Assembly: GCA_022701275.1 (NCBI GenBank)
Contig: CP031740.1
Coordinates: 3,793,001-3,857,000 of the forward strand
Origin: Microcoleus vaginatus PCC 9802
GTDB lineage: Bacteria > Cyanobacteriota > Cyanobacteriia > Cyanobacteriales > Microcoleaceae
Length of the DNA: 64,000 bases
Reading direction: 5' to 3'
This document shows, piece by piece, positions 17,166-27,023 of this stretch. Position numbers and translations under genes: made by a program. Below the pieces are notes generated by a model. The model was given only the letters and a program-made list of their open reading frames with translations. It ran no database searches and was not told where the DNA came from. Position 1 is the first letter of the stretch. Each line of letters starts with the position of its first letter.

Positions 17166-17777
17166 TTAGATTTTTCTGCCCACCATTACTACCCAAGATT
17201 GAGCTTCGCGCGGTAAGCCGGGGGGGCGATAGTAGTGATTGACAATGGCAAATCCCGCTTGTTCTAAACAAGGCGCTAAAGTATGATATTCCCATCCGGC
17301 AGTATAGCGTTTTCCGGTTGGTCGCTCGTCGTATCCCTCCCAATTTCCCCGGCACATTGACATGACAATTGCACCGTTAACAACTAAGGCTTGGTGCAAA
17401 TCTTTCAGCACTTTCACCATCTCATCGCTGGGAACGTGAATCAAGGAAGCATTGGCAAAAATACCGTCAAATTCTGCCTTTGGCAAGTCGAGATTCAGAA
17501 AAGATTGCTGCCAAACTTCGCATCCTGATAATTTCTTAGCTATTTCTACAAAAGCCGGAGTTGCATCTAAGCCTACAACTGTGTGTCCTTGGCTCTTGAA
17601 CGCTACTAAATCTCGTCCCGGGCCGCATCCTATATCGAGAATTTTACCGGGATTGCGCGGCATGGCAGCGGTCAATGCGGAGCGATTTTGGGATACGTCG
17701 TGGTGCCAAGTTCCTTCTCGGAAAGATTCGGCAGTTAGCTGGTATTCTGCGATCGTAATTTCTTCGCGTTTGTCCAC
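17166..17777 (-). CDS. Class I SAM-dependent methyltransferase
   Basis: 203 residues from GTG 17777, which follows a GGGGGA site. ILDIGCGPGRDLVAFKSQGH (about 45-64) is motif I, VVGLDATPAFVEIAK gives the acidic ribose-binding residue, and FDGIFANASLIHVP is motif II. It resembles small cyanobacterial methyltransferases of the Methyltransf_11/25 type with unknown substrate. Single gene. Confidence 0.85.
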   Translation of the reverse strand: MDKREEITIAEYQLTAESFREGTWHHDVSQNRSALTAAMPRNPGKILDIGCGPGRDLVAFKSQGHTVVGLDATPAFVEIAKKLSGCEVWQQSFLNLDLPKAEFDGIFANASLIHVPSDEMVKVLKDLHQALVVNGAIVMSMCRGNWEGYDERPTGKRYTAGWEYHTLAPCLEQAGFAIVNHYYRPPGLPREAQSWVVMVGRKI

Positions 17778-17892
17778 AATTTCCCCCTCTTGTATTATTT
17801 TATATTTTAGATCTTAGATTGAAGAATATCAACCGGAGAATAAGGGTTTATGACTACAATCTAAGAGCTTACGGCTTAGGCATTTGCTACCT

Positions 17893-17922
17893 CAGAAACC
17901 CGGTTTCTCTTCCCCATGCGTA
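17893..17922. repeat. Partial CCGGGTTT-family repeat
   Basis: CAGAAACCCGGTTTCTCTTC followed by CATGCGTAA: an internal arm fused to an outer terminus, evidently a remnant of the MITE family. Confidence 0.5.
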
Positions 17923-17949
17923 AACGGGAAGTAGAGATATTGGGTAGGC

Positions 17950-17968
17950 CCACGGCACTGCCGTGTCC
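17950..17968. repeat. GGACACGGCA-TGCCGTGTCC palindrome, copy 1 (left end varied)
   Basis: CCACGGCACTGCCGTGTCC, downstream of bioB. The same palindrome recurs at 23939, 26871, 26950 and 38474. Confidence 0.65.
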
Positions 17969-18004
17969 TACTCTATTTCATCTGATTGAAAACTACTATA
18001 ATAG

Positions 18005-19048
18005 TTAAACAACCAGGGTTTTTTGTTCGGGTTTGGTAACTGCTGAATCAACTTCTAAGAGAGAACCTTCGGGGGATTCGATCGCAAATCCCGCATCTCG
18101 AATCATGTCCCAATCTTGATGTGCAGCTTGTCCGGGAGTTGTCAGATAATCGCCCACAAAGATAGAATTAGCGGGGTAGAGTCCGAGAGGTTGCAGCGAT
18201 CGCAAATGCACCTCCCGTCCCCCAGCAATCCGAATTTCTTGACTCGGAAGCAAAAATCGGAACAAACAGAGAATTCGCAAACATTGGCGGGGAGTTAACC
18301 TGTTTACCTCTGCAAATGGCGTGCCGGGAATCGGAATAAAAAAGTTGACCGGCACGCTAGTAACGCCCAACTTGCGAAGCGAAAGCGCTAAATCGATCGC
18401 ATCATCATCCGATTCGCCCATCCCCAAAATGCCGCCGGAACAAGTTGTGATTCCCGCTGCTTTTACGTGTTCGACGGTTTCAACCCGATCGCCAAAAGTG
18501 TGAGTAGTGCAAATGTCCGTGTGATATGATTCGGAAGTATTGAGATTGTGATTTACGCGATCGACTCCAGCTTTAGCCAAACGGTGAGTTTGTTCCTCGC
18601 TCAACAATCCCAAACAAGCGCAGATTTTCAGGTTATGATTTGCCTTCACAGTCTCGACAGCATCCAAAACGCGATCGAAAGTAGATGCGCTGGGTTGGCG
18701 GCCAGAAATCACCAAACAAAATGTACCAGCTTTTAAATCTGCTGCGCGTTGGGCGGCATCCAGAATTTTCTCCTTAGCTAAAAGCGGATATTTCTCAATT
18801 TCCGCAGTCGAAATTTTTGACTGAGAACAATAATGGCAATCTTCAGGACAAAGGCCACTTTGAGCATTTAACAAATAGTGCAGCCTGACTCGGTTTCCCC
18901 AGTAGTGGCGGCGCACCCGATAAGCTGCGTTTAGTTGTTCCAGCAAAACCTCATCCGGTGCGCGCAATACGGCTAAAGATTGCTCGCGAGAGATACATTT
19001 GCCCGCCAGCGCGTCGTCAGCCAAATCGTTCCAATTGGGTAAATTCAT
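18005..19048 (-). CDS. bioB: Biotin synthase
   Basis: 347 residues, full length. The radical-SAM CxxxCxxC triad is C67, C71, C74 ([12 protein letters not shown]). [17 protein letters not shown] and [15 protein letters not shown] are further BioB signatures, the latter bearing one of the ligands of the sulfur-donating cluster. The enzyme inserts sulfur into dethiobiotin. It lies 17 bases downstream of bioA on the same strand, so the first and last known steps of this part of the pathway are co-transcribed. bioD and bioF are not adjacent. Confidence 0.95.
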   Translation of the reverse strand: MNLPNWNDLADDALAGKCISREQSLAVLRAPDEVLLEQLNAAYRVRRHYWGNRVRLHYLLNAQSGLCPEDCHYCSQSKISTAEIEKYPLLAKEKILDAAQRAADLKAGTFCLVISGRQPSASTFDRVLDAVETVKANHNLKICACLGLLSEEQTHRLAKAGVDRVNHNLNTSESYHTDICTTHTFGDRVETVEHVKAAGITTCSGGILGMGESDDDAIDLALSLRKLGVTSVPVNFFIPIPGTPFAEVNRLTPRQCLRILCLFRFLLPSQEIRIAGGREVHLRSLQPLGLYPANSIFVGDYLTTPGQAAHQDWDMIRDAGFAIESPEGSLLEVDSAVTKPEQKTLVV

Positions 19049-19065
19049 TACTAAAATTAAAGGGT

Positions 19066-20370
19066 TTACAGAGTATCCAAAACCTGACGAATTACCCGAT
19101 AAATCGATTCTAGTTCATCAGGAGAAATGCAGTAGGGAGGCATCAAGTAAAGCGTGTTTCCCAAGGGGCGGAGCAAAAACCCCGCTTCGAGAAATCTGGC
19201 TTTCAATACAGGAGCGATGTCATTAAAATAACCGGAAACGCTTTCGGTTTTCACATCCATTGCTGCGATGGTGCCGCAAGTCCGAATCCGTTCAAGCTTA
19301 GGATGATTTCTCAGCCATTGATTTAGATATTTGCGGTGCAGTTTTTCCATCCCTTGATAAACATTTGGGTTTTGCTCCAAAAGCTCCATAGATGCTACAC
19401 TCACCGCACAAGCTAAAGGATTTCCGGTGTAAGAATGACCGTGAAAAAAAGCTTTGTCCGATTCATCCCGCCAGAAAGCTTGATAAATATCCTCCGATGC
19501 CATTGTGACAGCAATTGGCAAGCAGCCGCCAGACAATCCTTTAGACAAACACAGAATATCCGGCGAAGTTCCAGATTTAACAGAGGCAAACAGTTCCCCC
19601 GTGCGCCCAAAACCAGTCATTACTTCATCGTAAATCAACAATACATTAAACTGGCGAGCAAGTTGTGCGATCGCCTGCAAAAACTCAGGGCGGCACATTC
19701 GCATTCCCCCGGCACCTTGCACCAAAGGTTCGATAAAAATTCCCGCATAGCCGCCCTGCTTTAACAAAAACTCCAACTTCTCTAAACTCGCCGCCTCCTT
19801 GCTTTCCACCTCCTCGTCGCCGTCAAAAGTCGCAGGAAAAGGAACAACATCCCCAGGAAACATTAAAGGTGCAAAAGATTCCCACCACAGCGAACTTCTG
19901 CCAGCAGACATCGCGCCCACAGTATCGCCGTGATAACCTCCCTCAAAACTAATAAAGCTAGTACGGTTAGTTTCTCCGAGATTGCGCCAATATTGAAATG
20001 CCATTTTCAGAGCAACTTCAACAGCAGTTGAACCGTTATCAGAAAAGAAAATCCGCGTTAAAGAAGCAGGCGTATGAGTTAGCAATTTACTCGCAAGTTT
20101 CTCGGCCGGTTCGTGAGTAAATCCCGCAAAGATTACGTGTTCTAACTTTTGGGCTTGTTCATAAAGAGCCTCAGCGAGAACCGGATGGCTGTGCCCATGA
20201 ACAGTCACCCACCAACTAGAAATGCAGTCGAGAATTTGCCGCCCGTCTGCTAATTCCAGCACCGATCCTTTGCCACGAATTACCTTCAGCGGCGGGGCAG
20301 CCGTTTTCATTTGCGTAAAGGGCTGCCAAATCGGTGAATTTGAATAATTATGTTCCTGATCCGCCGTCAT
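19066..20370 (-). CDS. bioA: Adenosylmethionine-8-amino-7-oxononanoate aminotransferase
   Basis: 434 residues, a class III aminotransferase. W53-W54 ([10 protein letters not shown]) is typical of BioA, the [12 protein letters not shown] motif holds the PLP-ring Asp, and K277 (CLSKGLSGG) is the Schiff-base Lys. BioA makes 7,8-diaminononanoate from KAPA using SAM as the amino donor. First gene of the bioA-bioB pair. Confidence 0.95.
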   Translation of the reverse strand: MTADQEHNYSNSPIWQPFTQMKTAAPPLKVIRGKGSVLELADGRQILDCISSWWVTVHGHSHPVLAEALYEQAQKLEHVIFAGFTHEPAEKLASKLLTHTPASLTRIFFSDNGSTAVEVALKMAFQYWRNLGETNRTSFISFEGGYHGDTVGAMSAGRSSLWWESFAPLMFPGDVVPFPATFDGDEEVESKEAASLEKLEFLLKQGGYAGIFIEPLVQGAGGMRMCRPEFLQAIAQLARQFNVLLIYDEVMTGFGRTGELFASVKSGTSPDILCLSKGLSGGCLPIAVTMASEDIYQAFWRDESDKAFFHGHSYTGNPLACAVSVASMELLEQNPNVYQGMEKLHRKYLNQWLRNHPKLERIRTCGTIAAMDVKTESVSGYFNDIAPVLKARFLEAGFLLRPLGNTLYLMPPYCISPDELESIYRVIRQVLDTL

Positions 20371-20585
20371 TTCTACCAGTCAAACTAATATTAAGTCGCC
20401 TTTTAATATAGCAAGTTTCCCTCACTTATGAACTTTTTATTTTTTCTTCTTTCTTCTTCTCTTCCTTCGTGTCCTTAGCGTCTTCGCGGTTCGTTCAAAA
20501 AAAATATAGTTTGGTGTCGATGGCGGCTGCGCTGCAACGTCAGCCCCCATACCACGTATTCGCGGGCGATGGTTAAAATTGTCAG

Positions 20586-21998
20586 TTACAATTTTCTGCC
20601 TTTGAGCAAATAAGTCGTCATAGATCCTTTGCCTTTAACATTAATTTTACCGCGTTTTTCCAACAAATACTTATCGCACAGCAACTCATAAGTTGAGTTG
20701 CTAACTTGAATTTTACCAGGAAGTCCCTGAGACTCCATGCGGCTTGCTGTATTCACAGCATCTCCCCACAAATCGTAAATAAACTTTTTAGTGCCGATGA
20801 CACCTGCTACAACAGGCCCAGTATTAATGCCAATGCGGATATTGAGAGGTTTACCGCATTCGTCGCGGAATTTCATAATTTCTTGCTGCATTTCCAGGGC
20901 CATTTCGGCAATAGATTCGGCGTGATTTGTACAGGGAAGAGGCAAACCGCCTGCTACCATATAATTGTCACCTATCGTCTTAATTTTTTCTAAGCCGTAT
21001 TGCTCGCTCAAGCGATCGAAAGCTGAAAATATTTTATTAAGTAATTCTACTAATTCTTCAGGAGATGTGCGCGAAGATATTTCGGTAAAACCCACAATAT
21101 CAGCAAACAAAACCGTAACCTCGGCAAATCCGTCCGCAATATTTATCTGACCCTGTTTTAGGCGATCGGCAATCATTGCCGGTAATATATTTAGTAATAA
21201 ACGTTCGGACTTTTCTTGTTCGGCGCGCAATACTTCCTCAGCTTGTTTACGCTGTGCGATTTCCTTGTATACTCGGTGAAACATTTGATTGAATGCGACC
21301 ATGAGTTCTCCCAACTCGTCATCGCGCTTGACAGACAGAGAGTAGAAATCAGGTTGTTCTCGATCTTTGCTCAAAGCGTCTCCAGCAGCGATCAAGTCAT
21401 CGCGCAATCTCAAGAGAGGTGAAATTACTGTCACCCCTAAAAAAAACATAGTCACAGAAGTGACAAAGGCTGATATAATGATAACTAGAACGGCAATTCG
21501 CCCGATAAATGCGTAGAGTTCCGGTTGAACGGTGGAAGCATCGTGGCGAACAATTAAGATGTAATCGCCTCCAAAATGTCGCTCCGTCCAAGCAATATCG
21601 TAGCGCTTGCCATCGAACTTGTGACTGTGAACTATACGAGCTTTTTTTAGTTGCTGTAAACGGATTTCTGGCGGTTCGCCAAGTGTATATATTAGCTCAC
21701 CGTTAGCTTGGTAAATAGATAGTCCTAACACTACTTGAGAATCTTTAGTAATATTTTTTACTTCTTCTTGCAAGAAAGTGCGATCGGAAATATCTTGCTG
21801 TAGCAAAAACTCTAGGGAATCAACTGTCGCCCGAGATACCTGTTCCAGTTGACTTAAAAGTTCATTTTCTCGCCGAAAATAAGAGGGAACTAAAATAATT
21901 CCCTCTATGACAAGAATGCTAGCAAATACCCACAAAGCTATTTGCCTAGACAAGCGAGATTTGAAAAATTTCAAAAATGATAAAATCCGCGATAACAT
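20586..21998 (-). CDS. Class III adenylate cyclase with periplasmic sensor and HAMP
   Basis: 470 residues: membrane helix 18-38, an extracytoplasmic region of about 125 residues, a second helix about 164-188, HAMP about 189-245, a short coiled linker ending in the SERLLLNILP motif, and a catalytic domain from about 290. Metal ligands D300 and D344, adenine-selecting K340 and D409, and transition-state N416 and R420 are all present, so it should be an active homodimeric adenylate cyclase. It is tandem with a second cyclase gene; the 251-base gap suggests separate promoters. The sensed signal is unknown. Confidence 0.9.
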   Translation of the reverse strand: MLSRILSFLKFFKSRLSRQIALWVFASILVIEGIILVPSYFRRENELLSQLEQVSRATVDSLEFLLQQDISDRTFLQEEVKNITKDSQVVLGLSIYQANGELIYTLGEPPEIRLQQLKKARIVHSHKFDGKRYDIAWTERHFGGDYILIVRHDASTVQPELYAFIGRIAVLVIIISAFVTSVTMFFLGVTVISPLLRLRDDLIAAGDALSKDREQPDFYSLSVKRDDELGELMVAFNQMFHRVYKEIAQRKQAEEVLRAEQEKSERLLLNILPAMIADRLKQGQINIADGFAEVTVLFADIVGFTEISSRTSPEELVELLNKIFSAFDRLSEQYGLEKIKTIGDNYMVAGGLPLPCTNHAESIAEMALEMQQEIMKFRDECGKPLNIRIGINTGPVVAGVIGTKKFIYDLWGDAVNTASRMESQGLPGKIQVSNSTYELLCDKYLLEKRGKINVKGKGSMTTYLLKGRKL

Positions 21999-22028
21999 AA
22001 AACTTACTATTTTGCCAATGGCTAATGT

Positions 22029-22110
22029 AGGACATAGGAAAATAAACCCGGTTTCTCGTAATAAATTTTTGGTTTGTCAACGAAGCAACCGCGCAGAAAC
22101 CTGGTTCTCA
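22029..22110. repeat. Partial CCGGGTTT-family repeat between cyclase genes
   Basis: AATAAACCCGGTTTCTCG and CGCAGAAACCTGGTTCTC are inverted arms of the MITE family, with decayed ends. Confidence 0.5.
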
Positions 22111-22249
22111 CATCCCCTGTGTAATTCCTGTAATTGTCAGCAGTCAAAAGCCAGCAAGCATTAACTGTTAGTTCTTGGCTAAGGGCTAACAACTAATGAC
22201 TGATGACTCCGGACTAACTAGCAGACCCCTTCATAATATAATAAACAAA

Positions 22250-23719
22250 TCAAACCGAAACTGCGCTGACTAGCCTGCCTGCAAGCAGATAAGTATTCAT
22301 ATCGCCCTTGCCTTTGATGTGGATCATTCCTCTGTATTCAAAGAGATACTTATTTCTCAAGATATCGTAAGTTGATTGTGTGACTTGAATCGCGCCGGCA
22401 ATCCCGTGGGATTCCATGCGGGATGCTGTATTGACGGCATCGCCCCAGAGGTCATAAATAAATTTTTTAGTGCCAATAACCCCCGCAATTGCAGGCCCGG
22501 TATTGATGCCGATGCGAATGTTCATTCCTGCATGATGTTTGGCATTAAATTTTGCTAATTCCTCCTGCATATCTAAAGCCATTTCCGCAATGCTTTCAGC
22601 GTGGTTGGTGCTGGGATTTGGCAAACCTCCCACTACCATGTAAGCATCTCCAATTGTTTTGATTTTTTCCAAGCCGTACTTTTCTGTCAGACAATCGAAG
22701 GCTGAAAAAATTTCGTTGAGAAAATCGAGCAATTCTTCGGGAGATATTTGTGATGAAAGCACGGTAAAGCCTACGATATCCGCAAACAAAATCGTGACTT
22801 CTGCGAAGCCGTCAGCAATACTGCTTTGACCATCTTTTAGCTTAGCAGCAATGGATTCGGGTAAAATATTTAGCAGCAGGCGATCGCTCTTTTCCTGTTC
22901 TTTTACCAATTCTACATTAGTTTCTTGCAATTGTGCCGTGCGTTCCCAGACGCGCTGTTCTAATTGTTTAGCATTTTGGCGCAACCTGCTGATAGATAAA
23001 GTTAATCCTGTGACCCCTAAAGTTGAAAGTCCTACTAACAGTAAAAACAGGTTCTTAAGTTCACTTTGAGTGTTTTGGGTGATGGTACCGAGAGGTTGAG
23101 TAATTTCTAATATTCCCCGCACATCTCCCAATTTCCAATCAGTTTTAGGACTGTCAGGGTGAGTATTGTGACAGTTCACGCAGCTAGAACTTAGAATATC
23201 TGCCTCGGCATATCGAAATGCTGGTTTGCCGCGATAATCCTCACGGCGAAAAAACTTTTGTGTCGGATTTTGGGTCAAATACGTAATAGCTTGCCGTTCA
23301 AAATCGTCTCGGGCTCCGCCTTCTCCTCGCCGCCAGGGAAACGGGTAGTCGCTGTAGAGACGAAGTGATACTTCGGGATTTTTATTTGTGATATTTTGAC
23401 CGACTTCTATTAAGAAAGCAGCCGGTACCGGAATTGTTACTTTTGTCGGGTTGTAGTCGTGGGTAAAGTTAATCGCTTTAGCGGTGTTTAGAGGATTGAC
23501 AACATCGGAACTGTAAAGGGTGCGGGCTTCTTTAATAGCTTGGGCATAGAGGGTGGCATTTTGGAGGGCTTGCGATTCGATTAGGGTGGAGGAAAGACGA
23601 GACATATTTGCCATCGCTACTCCTACACCTACACAAAATAAAATTGTCAGCGCAAGCAGAATCCGCTTATAAATTAATTGGCTGATGGCAGCCCGACTGC
23701 GAGAAATCAACTGGCGCAT
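22250..23719 (-). CDS. Class III adenylate cyclase with c-type heme (Tll0287/DUF3365-like) sensor
   Basis: 489 residues: N-terminal helix about 20-40, then a periplasmic DUF3365/Tll0287-like domain with a c-heme site C180-V-N-C183-H184, a second helix about 222-242, a coiled linker and the cyclase domain from about 310. The cyclase part keeps KTIGDAYM and YDLWGDAVNTASRMES, hence the Lys/Asp adenine pair and catalytic Asn and Arg. A c-type heme in the sensor suggests redox or gas sensing linked to cAMP (inference). Its catalytic domain is very close to that of the neighbouring cyclase, so the pair probably arose by duplication with sensor exchange. Confidence 0.88.
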   Translation of the reverse strand: MRQLISRSRAAISQLIYKRILLALTILFCVGVGVAMANMSRLSSTLIESQALQNATLYAQAIKEARTLYSSDVVNPLNTAKAINFTHDYNPTKVTIPVPAAFLIEVGQNITNKNPEVSLRLYSDYPFPWRRGEGGARDDFERQAITYLTQNPTQKFFRREDYRGKPAFRYAEADILSSSCVNCHNTHPDSPKTDWKLGDVRGILEITQPLGTITQNTQSELKNLFLLLVGLSTLGVTGLTLSISRLRQNAKQLEQRVWERTAQLQETNVELVKEQEKSDRLLLNILPESIAAKLKDGQSSIADGFAEVTILFADIVGFTVLSSQISPEELLDFLNEIFSAFDCLTEKYGLEKIKTIGDAYMVVGGLPNPSTNHAESIAEMALDMQEELAKFNAKHHAGMNIRIGINTGPAIAGVIGTKKFIYDLWGDAVNTASRMESHGIAGAIQVTQSTYDILRNKYLFEYRGMIHIKGKGDMNTYLLAGRLVSAVSV

Positions 23720-23938
23720 GGTATCCTCAAGCCTGAGCTTTAATCTTTATTTCAATTTATGCACTACTAACATAACACTGCTTGTTCAGACTGTTTTGCT
23801 GGCGTCCGGGGTAAACCAATACTCTCTGGGTGCAACGGAGGGTTAATTATTGTTTACCGCGAGTGTTTCCCTTATCCGTAAGAATACGCATAACTTTATA
23901 GTGATTTTCTGTTGAGTGAAGTACAGATGATCGGTTAA

Positions 23939-23959
23939 GGACACGGCAGTGCCGTGTCC
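23939..23959. repeat. GGACACGGCA-TGCCGTGTCC palindrome, copy 2
   Basis: GGACACGGCAGTGCCGTGTC with C following; perfect 10-base arms around one base. It lies upstream of the methyltransferase gene. Confidence 0.7.
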
Positions 23960-24014
23960 CTACTTCACGCAATTTTTGCTTTATCTCGGTTAGGATAGCA
24001 ATTGTAGTCTATGG

Positions 24015-24773
24015 TTGGCGATCGTGAATTCTGACTCTACTGCCTCACCTGTGCGCAACGAAATTTATCCCGGAGAAGTTTTCGTCAATATTGCCAATTT
24101 TGATACCGGCATTCGGCGACTTTTACCTAAATATGACGAAATGCTGGATGTATTAGCAGGCTGCATTGCTAACACAAACCATCGCATTTTAGAACTCGGC
24201 TGCGGTACCGGGGAACTCACTTTAAAAGTTCTCCAACGCTACCCATCAGCGGAAATAGTTGCTGTCGATTACTCGCCGCGAATGCTTAATTTTGCCCGCG
24301 CCAAAATAGAGTCGGCAGGATACGCAGCCCGGTGGACTGGCCTAGAAATGGATTTTGGAGAATGGGCGAACAATCCCAATTTCTCCGGCTTGGGCGATAA
24401 ATTCCATGCTTGCATTTCATCTCTGGCAATTCATCATCTTGAGGATGAGATGAAGTTGAAATTGTTTGAACGCATTCGCGAAAGTTTAAATGCTGGTGGC
24501 TGTTTTTGGAATGCCGATCCTCTTTTAGCAGAATCAGCAGCAATAAAAGATATTTATCAAGCGGCGCGAGAAGATTGGGCGCGAAATCAGGGGGAAACCT
24601 TAGCACAAATTCGCGCAAATGTGGGAACGAGTGTCTCTTACGGGTATTCTAATCCCGATCGCCTAGCTACACTTTCGGCACAGTTGGAAATGCTGGTAAA
24701 AGCTAGATTTGAGACTGTTGCAGTGCCTTGGAAATACTACGGTATGGCGGTGTTTGGGGGATTTGTTAATTGA
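24015..24773 (+). CDS. Class I SAM-dependent methyltransferase
   Basis: 252 residues from TTG 24015; GTG at 24024 is an equally likely start. ILELGCGTGELTLKVLQRYP is motif I, IVAVDYSPRMLNFAR motif post-I and FHACISSLAIHHL motif II, typical of Methyltransf_12/25 proteins resembling ubiquinone or tRNA methyltransferases. The target is unknown. Followed after 145 bases by the FAD oxidoreductase gene. Confidence 0.85.
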   Translation: MAIVNSDSTASPVRNEIYPGEVFVNIANFDTGIRRLLPKYDEMLDVLAGCIANTNHRILELGCGTGELTLKVLQRYPSAEIVAVDYSPRMLNFARAKIESAGYAARWTGLEMDFGEWANNPNFSGLGDKFHACISSLAIHHLEDEMKLKLFERIRESLNAGGCFWNADPLLAESAAIKDIYQAAREDWARNQGETLAQIRANVGTSVSYGYSNPDRLATLSAQLEMLVKARFETVAVPWKYYGMAVFGGFVN

Positions 24774-24918
24774 AAAAAGCACTCCTGGAGGCAGAACTTC
24801 TATGTGTAGGGTGCGCGCATAAGCACCTTACTGCTTAAAGAAAAATTGCAGCTAGTATTTTTGGCTACTAAGTTCGGCTTGAGAAAATATATAATACTGC
24901 CAGCATGGAGTAAACAAA

Positions 24919-26277
24919 ATGACTGCAACTGCGATTCAAAGTATTGACTGGGATGCTTTTTCTTCGGAACTCTCGGGAATCGAAATAATTAGCGATCGCG
25001 CGCAAGTTGTCAAGCTATCTCAAGACTATTATCACTTCAGTCCTGTTTTGCAACCTCTCTTAAGTGATAAAACAGGAGATTTAGTAGTTCGTCCCGCCAG
25101 CGAAGCCGAAGTTTTGCGGATTGCAGCAGCCTGCGTCAAATCCAAAATTCCGCTAACTGTTAGAGGTGCAGGAACGGGCAATTACGGGCAGTGCATTCCC
25201 CTCAAGGGCGGCGTCATTTTAGATACCACCAAAATGCACAGTATCCGCTGGATAAAACCAGGTTTAGCTTGTGTAGAACCGGGGGTGAAAATGTCGGTTT
25301 TCGACAAACAAGCGCGAGAAACTGGTTGGGAATTGCGGATGGTTCCCTCAACCTATCGCACCGCAACGATTGGAGGATTTATCGGCGGCGGTAGCGGGGG
25401 AATTGGTTCGATAACTTACGGGCAATTGCGCGATCGGGGAAATCTTCATGCCGTTCGAGTCGTTACAATGGAAGACGAGCCCCGCGTCATCGAATTGCGC
25501 GGCCATGAAGTGCAGAAAGTCAATCACGCTTACGGCACAAATGGGATTATTACTGAGTTAGAAATTCCCCTCGCCCCTGCTTATCCTTGGGCGGAAATCA
25601 TTGTCGCTTTTGACGATTTTATGACATCGGCAAACTTCGGTCAAGCTTTGGGCGATGCTGACGGAATTATCAAAAAACTAATTTGTGTTTGTGCTTGGCC
25701 GATTCCTGCTTATTTTGCTGCTTTCCGCGAGGATCTTCCTGAAGGTAAGCACTGCGCTTTGTTAATGGTATCTGAATCTTGTCTGGAACCGCTGCAAGAT
25801 TTAGTGCGCGAATATGGCGGCACAATTTGCTATCAAAAAAACGCGCAAGCAGCGAGCAAAGGTGGAGCCATTGCTGAATTTACTTGGAATCATACAACTC
25901 TGCACGCTCGCAGCGCTGACCCGTCTCTGACTTATTTGCAGACGCTTTTTCCCGCAGATAAAGGTTTGAAATTGATTGAGGAACTGTACAATTATTATGG
26001 GGATGAGGTGATGATGCACTTGGAGTTTTTGCGGATGAATGGCAGAGCGATCGCCGCGGCTTTGCAAATAGTTCGCTACACTACGGAATCACGGCTCAAT
26101 GAAATTATTCGCTATCACGAAGAGCAAGGCGCACTGATTGCTAATCCTCACACTTATATATTGGAAGATGGAGGGATGAAAAGTATTAATGTGGAACAGT
26201 TGCAGTTTAAAGAGTTGGTCGATCCTTACGGTTTGCTTAATCCGGGTAAAATGCGGGCGTGGTTGGAACGGCATTAA
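24919..26277 (+). CDS. FAD-binding oxidoreductase (GlcD/vanillyl-alcohol oxidase family)
   Basis: 452 residues. The PCMH-type FAD-binding domain spans about 40-220: LVVRPASEAEVLRIAAACV, then VRGAGTGNYGQCIPL and GGFIGGGSGGIGS, which hold the pyrophosphate-binding turns. The C-terminus ends in LVDPYGLLNPGKM, a usual GlcD/FAD_oxidase_C ending. It should oxidise a 2-hydroxy acid or similar alcohol with FAD. No Fe-S partner (GlcF) is next to it and no membrane segment is seen, so the electron acceptor is unknown. Confidence 0.85.
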   Translation: MTATAIQSIDWDAFSSELSGIEIISDRAQVVKLSQDYYHFSPVLQPLLSDKTGDLVVRPASEAEVLRIAAACVKSKIPLTVRGAGTGNYGQCIPLKGGVILDTTKMHSIRWIKPGLACVEPGVKMSVFDKQARETGWELRMVPSTYRTATIGGFIGGGSGGIGSITYGQLRDRGNLHAVRVVTMEDEPRVIELRGHEVQKVNHAYGTNGIITELEIPLAPAYPWAEIIVAFDDFMTSANFGQALGDADGIIKKLICVCAWPIPAYFAAFREDLPEGKHCALLMVSESCLEPLQDLVREYGGTICYQKNAQAASKGGAIAEFTWNHTTLHARSADPSLTYLQTLFPADKGLKLIEELYNYYGDEVMMHLEFLRMNGRAIAAALQIVRYTTESRLNEIIRYHEEQGALIANPHTYILEDGGMKSINVEQLQFKELVDPYGLLNPGKMRAWLERH

Positions 26278-26394
26278 GGGGGATGGTTTTTAGATAAGAT
26301 TGGGATATTGAAATCGCTGCTAGACAAACGAAGTCCGCCTAAGCGCTGGCTTCGCTCACGCGGACTGAGAAATGAGGAAACAGCAGTTGTAAAT

Positions 26395-26781
26395 TTAAGG
26401 GACGGGGGCGGTAATTTCTGCAGGTGCGATCGCCGGTGAAGGCACTGCTTGGTCTGGTTTTTGCAGCATAAGGCGCTGTTTGTTGCGAAATTCTGCGGCC
26501 GCATCGTTCAAATTTTGGCGCTGTTGGCTATTAAATTCTTCCATGCTGCGACCGCCTCCCAATTGAGATCTGTGAATTAAATCAAATATTCCGCTTCCGT
26601 CGCTGCGGCCGGAAAATGGGTCGGTATTGTCTTGAGTTTGAAAGTCTTGCAGGGGTTGGGCATTATTTAAACCGCTGGCTTGAGCGAAGCTTGCTTGAGG
26701 GGAGAACAGAGAACAGGATGCGATCGCGCTTGCAGCAATCCCCATCATCAATTTGCCCGATTTGGAAGTGTTGGTGTTCAT
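26395..26781 (-). CDS. Secreted small hypothetical protein
   Basis: 128 residues with a signal peptide (about 1-33, SLFSPQASFA followed by QA). The mature part is polar, rich in Gln and Asn (LQDFQTQDNTDPFSGRSDGS, EEFNSQQRQNLNDAAAEFRN) and ends with a Pro/Ala tail. This resembles small periplasmic proteins found across cyanobacteria whose function is unknown. Confidence in the gene is good; no function is assigned. Confidence 0.65.
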   Translation of the reverse strand: MNTNTSKSGKLMMGIAASAIASCSLFSPQASFAQASGLNNAQPLQDFQTQDNTDPFSGRSDGSGIFDLIHRSQLGGGRSMEEFNSQQRQNLNDAAAEFRNKQRLMLQKPDQAVPSPAIAPAEITAPVP

Positions 26782-26870
26782 AATTTATTAGTTGAATCTT
26801 CAAAAAAACAATTCTATCTAAACAATATTCTGACTTGCGACTAAATATTATATTACTTCACTGGGGCTAA

Positions 26871-26891
26871 GGACACGGCAATGCCACGTCC
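26871..26891. repeat. GGACACGGCA-TGCCGTGTCC palindrome, copy 3 (one arm mutated)
   Basis: GGACACGGCAATGCCACGTC with C following; one G-to-A change in the right arm. Part of a tandem pair with 26950, each preceded by GGGCTAA and followed by CCTAC. Confidence 0.6.
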
Positions 26892-26949
26892 CTACAATTG
26901 ACTGCGATCGATCCGTCCACCATTGATTGTATTACTTCGATCGGGCTAA

Positions 26950-26970
26950 GGACACGGCATTGCCGTGTCC
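26950..26970. repeat. GGACACGGCA-TGCCGTGTCC palindrome, copy 4
   Basis: Perfect palindrome, 79 bases after copy 3 in the same context, so the 79-base unit appears duplicated in tandem. Confidence 0.7.
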
Positions 26971-27023
26971 CTACCATTGAGGGTGCAGGTTAAACGATCG
27001 CCCGCAGATTTGCCACGATCGCC

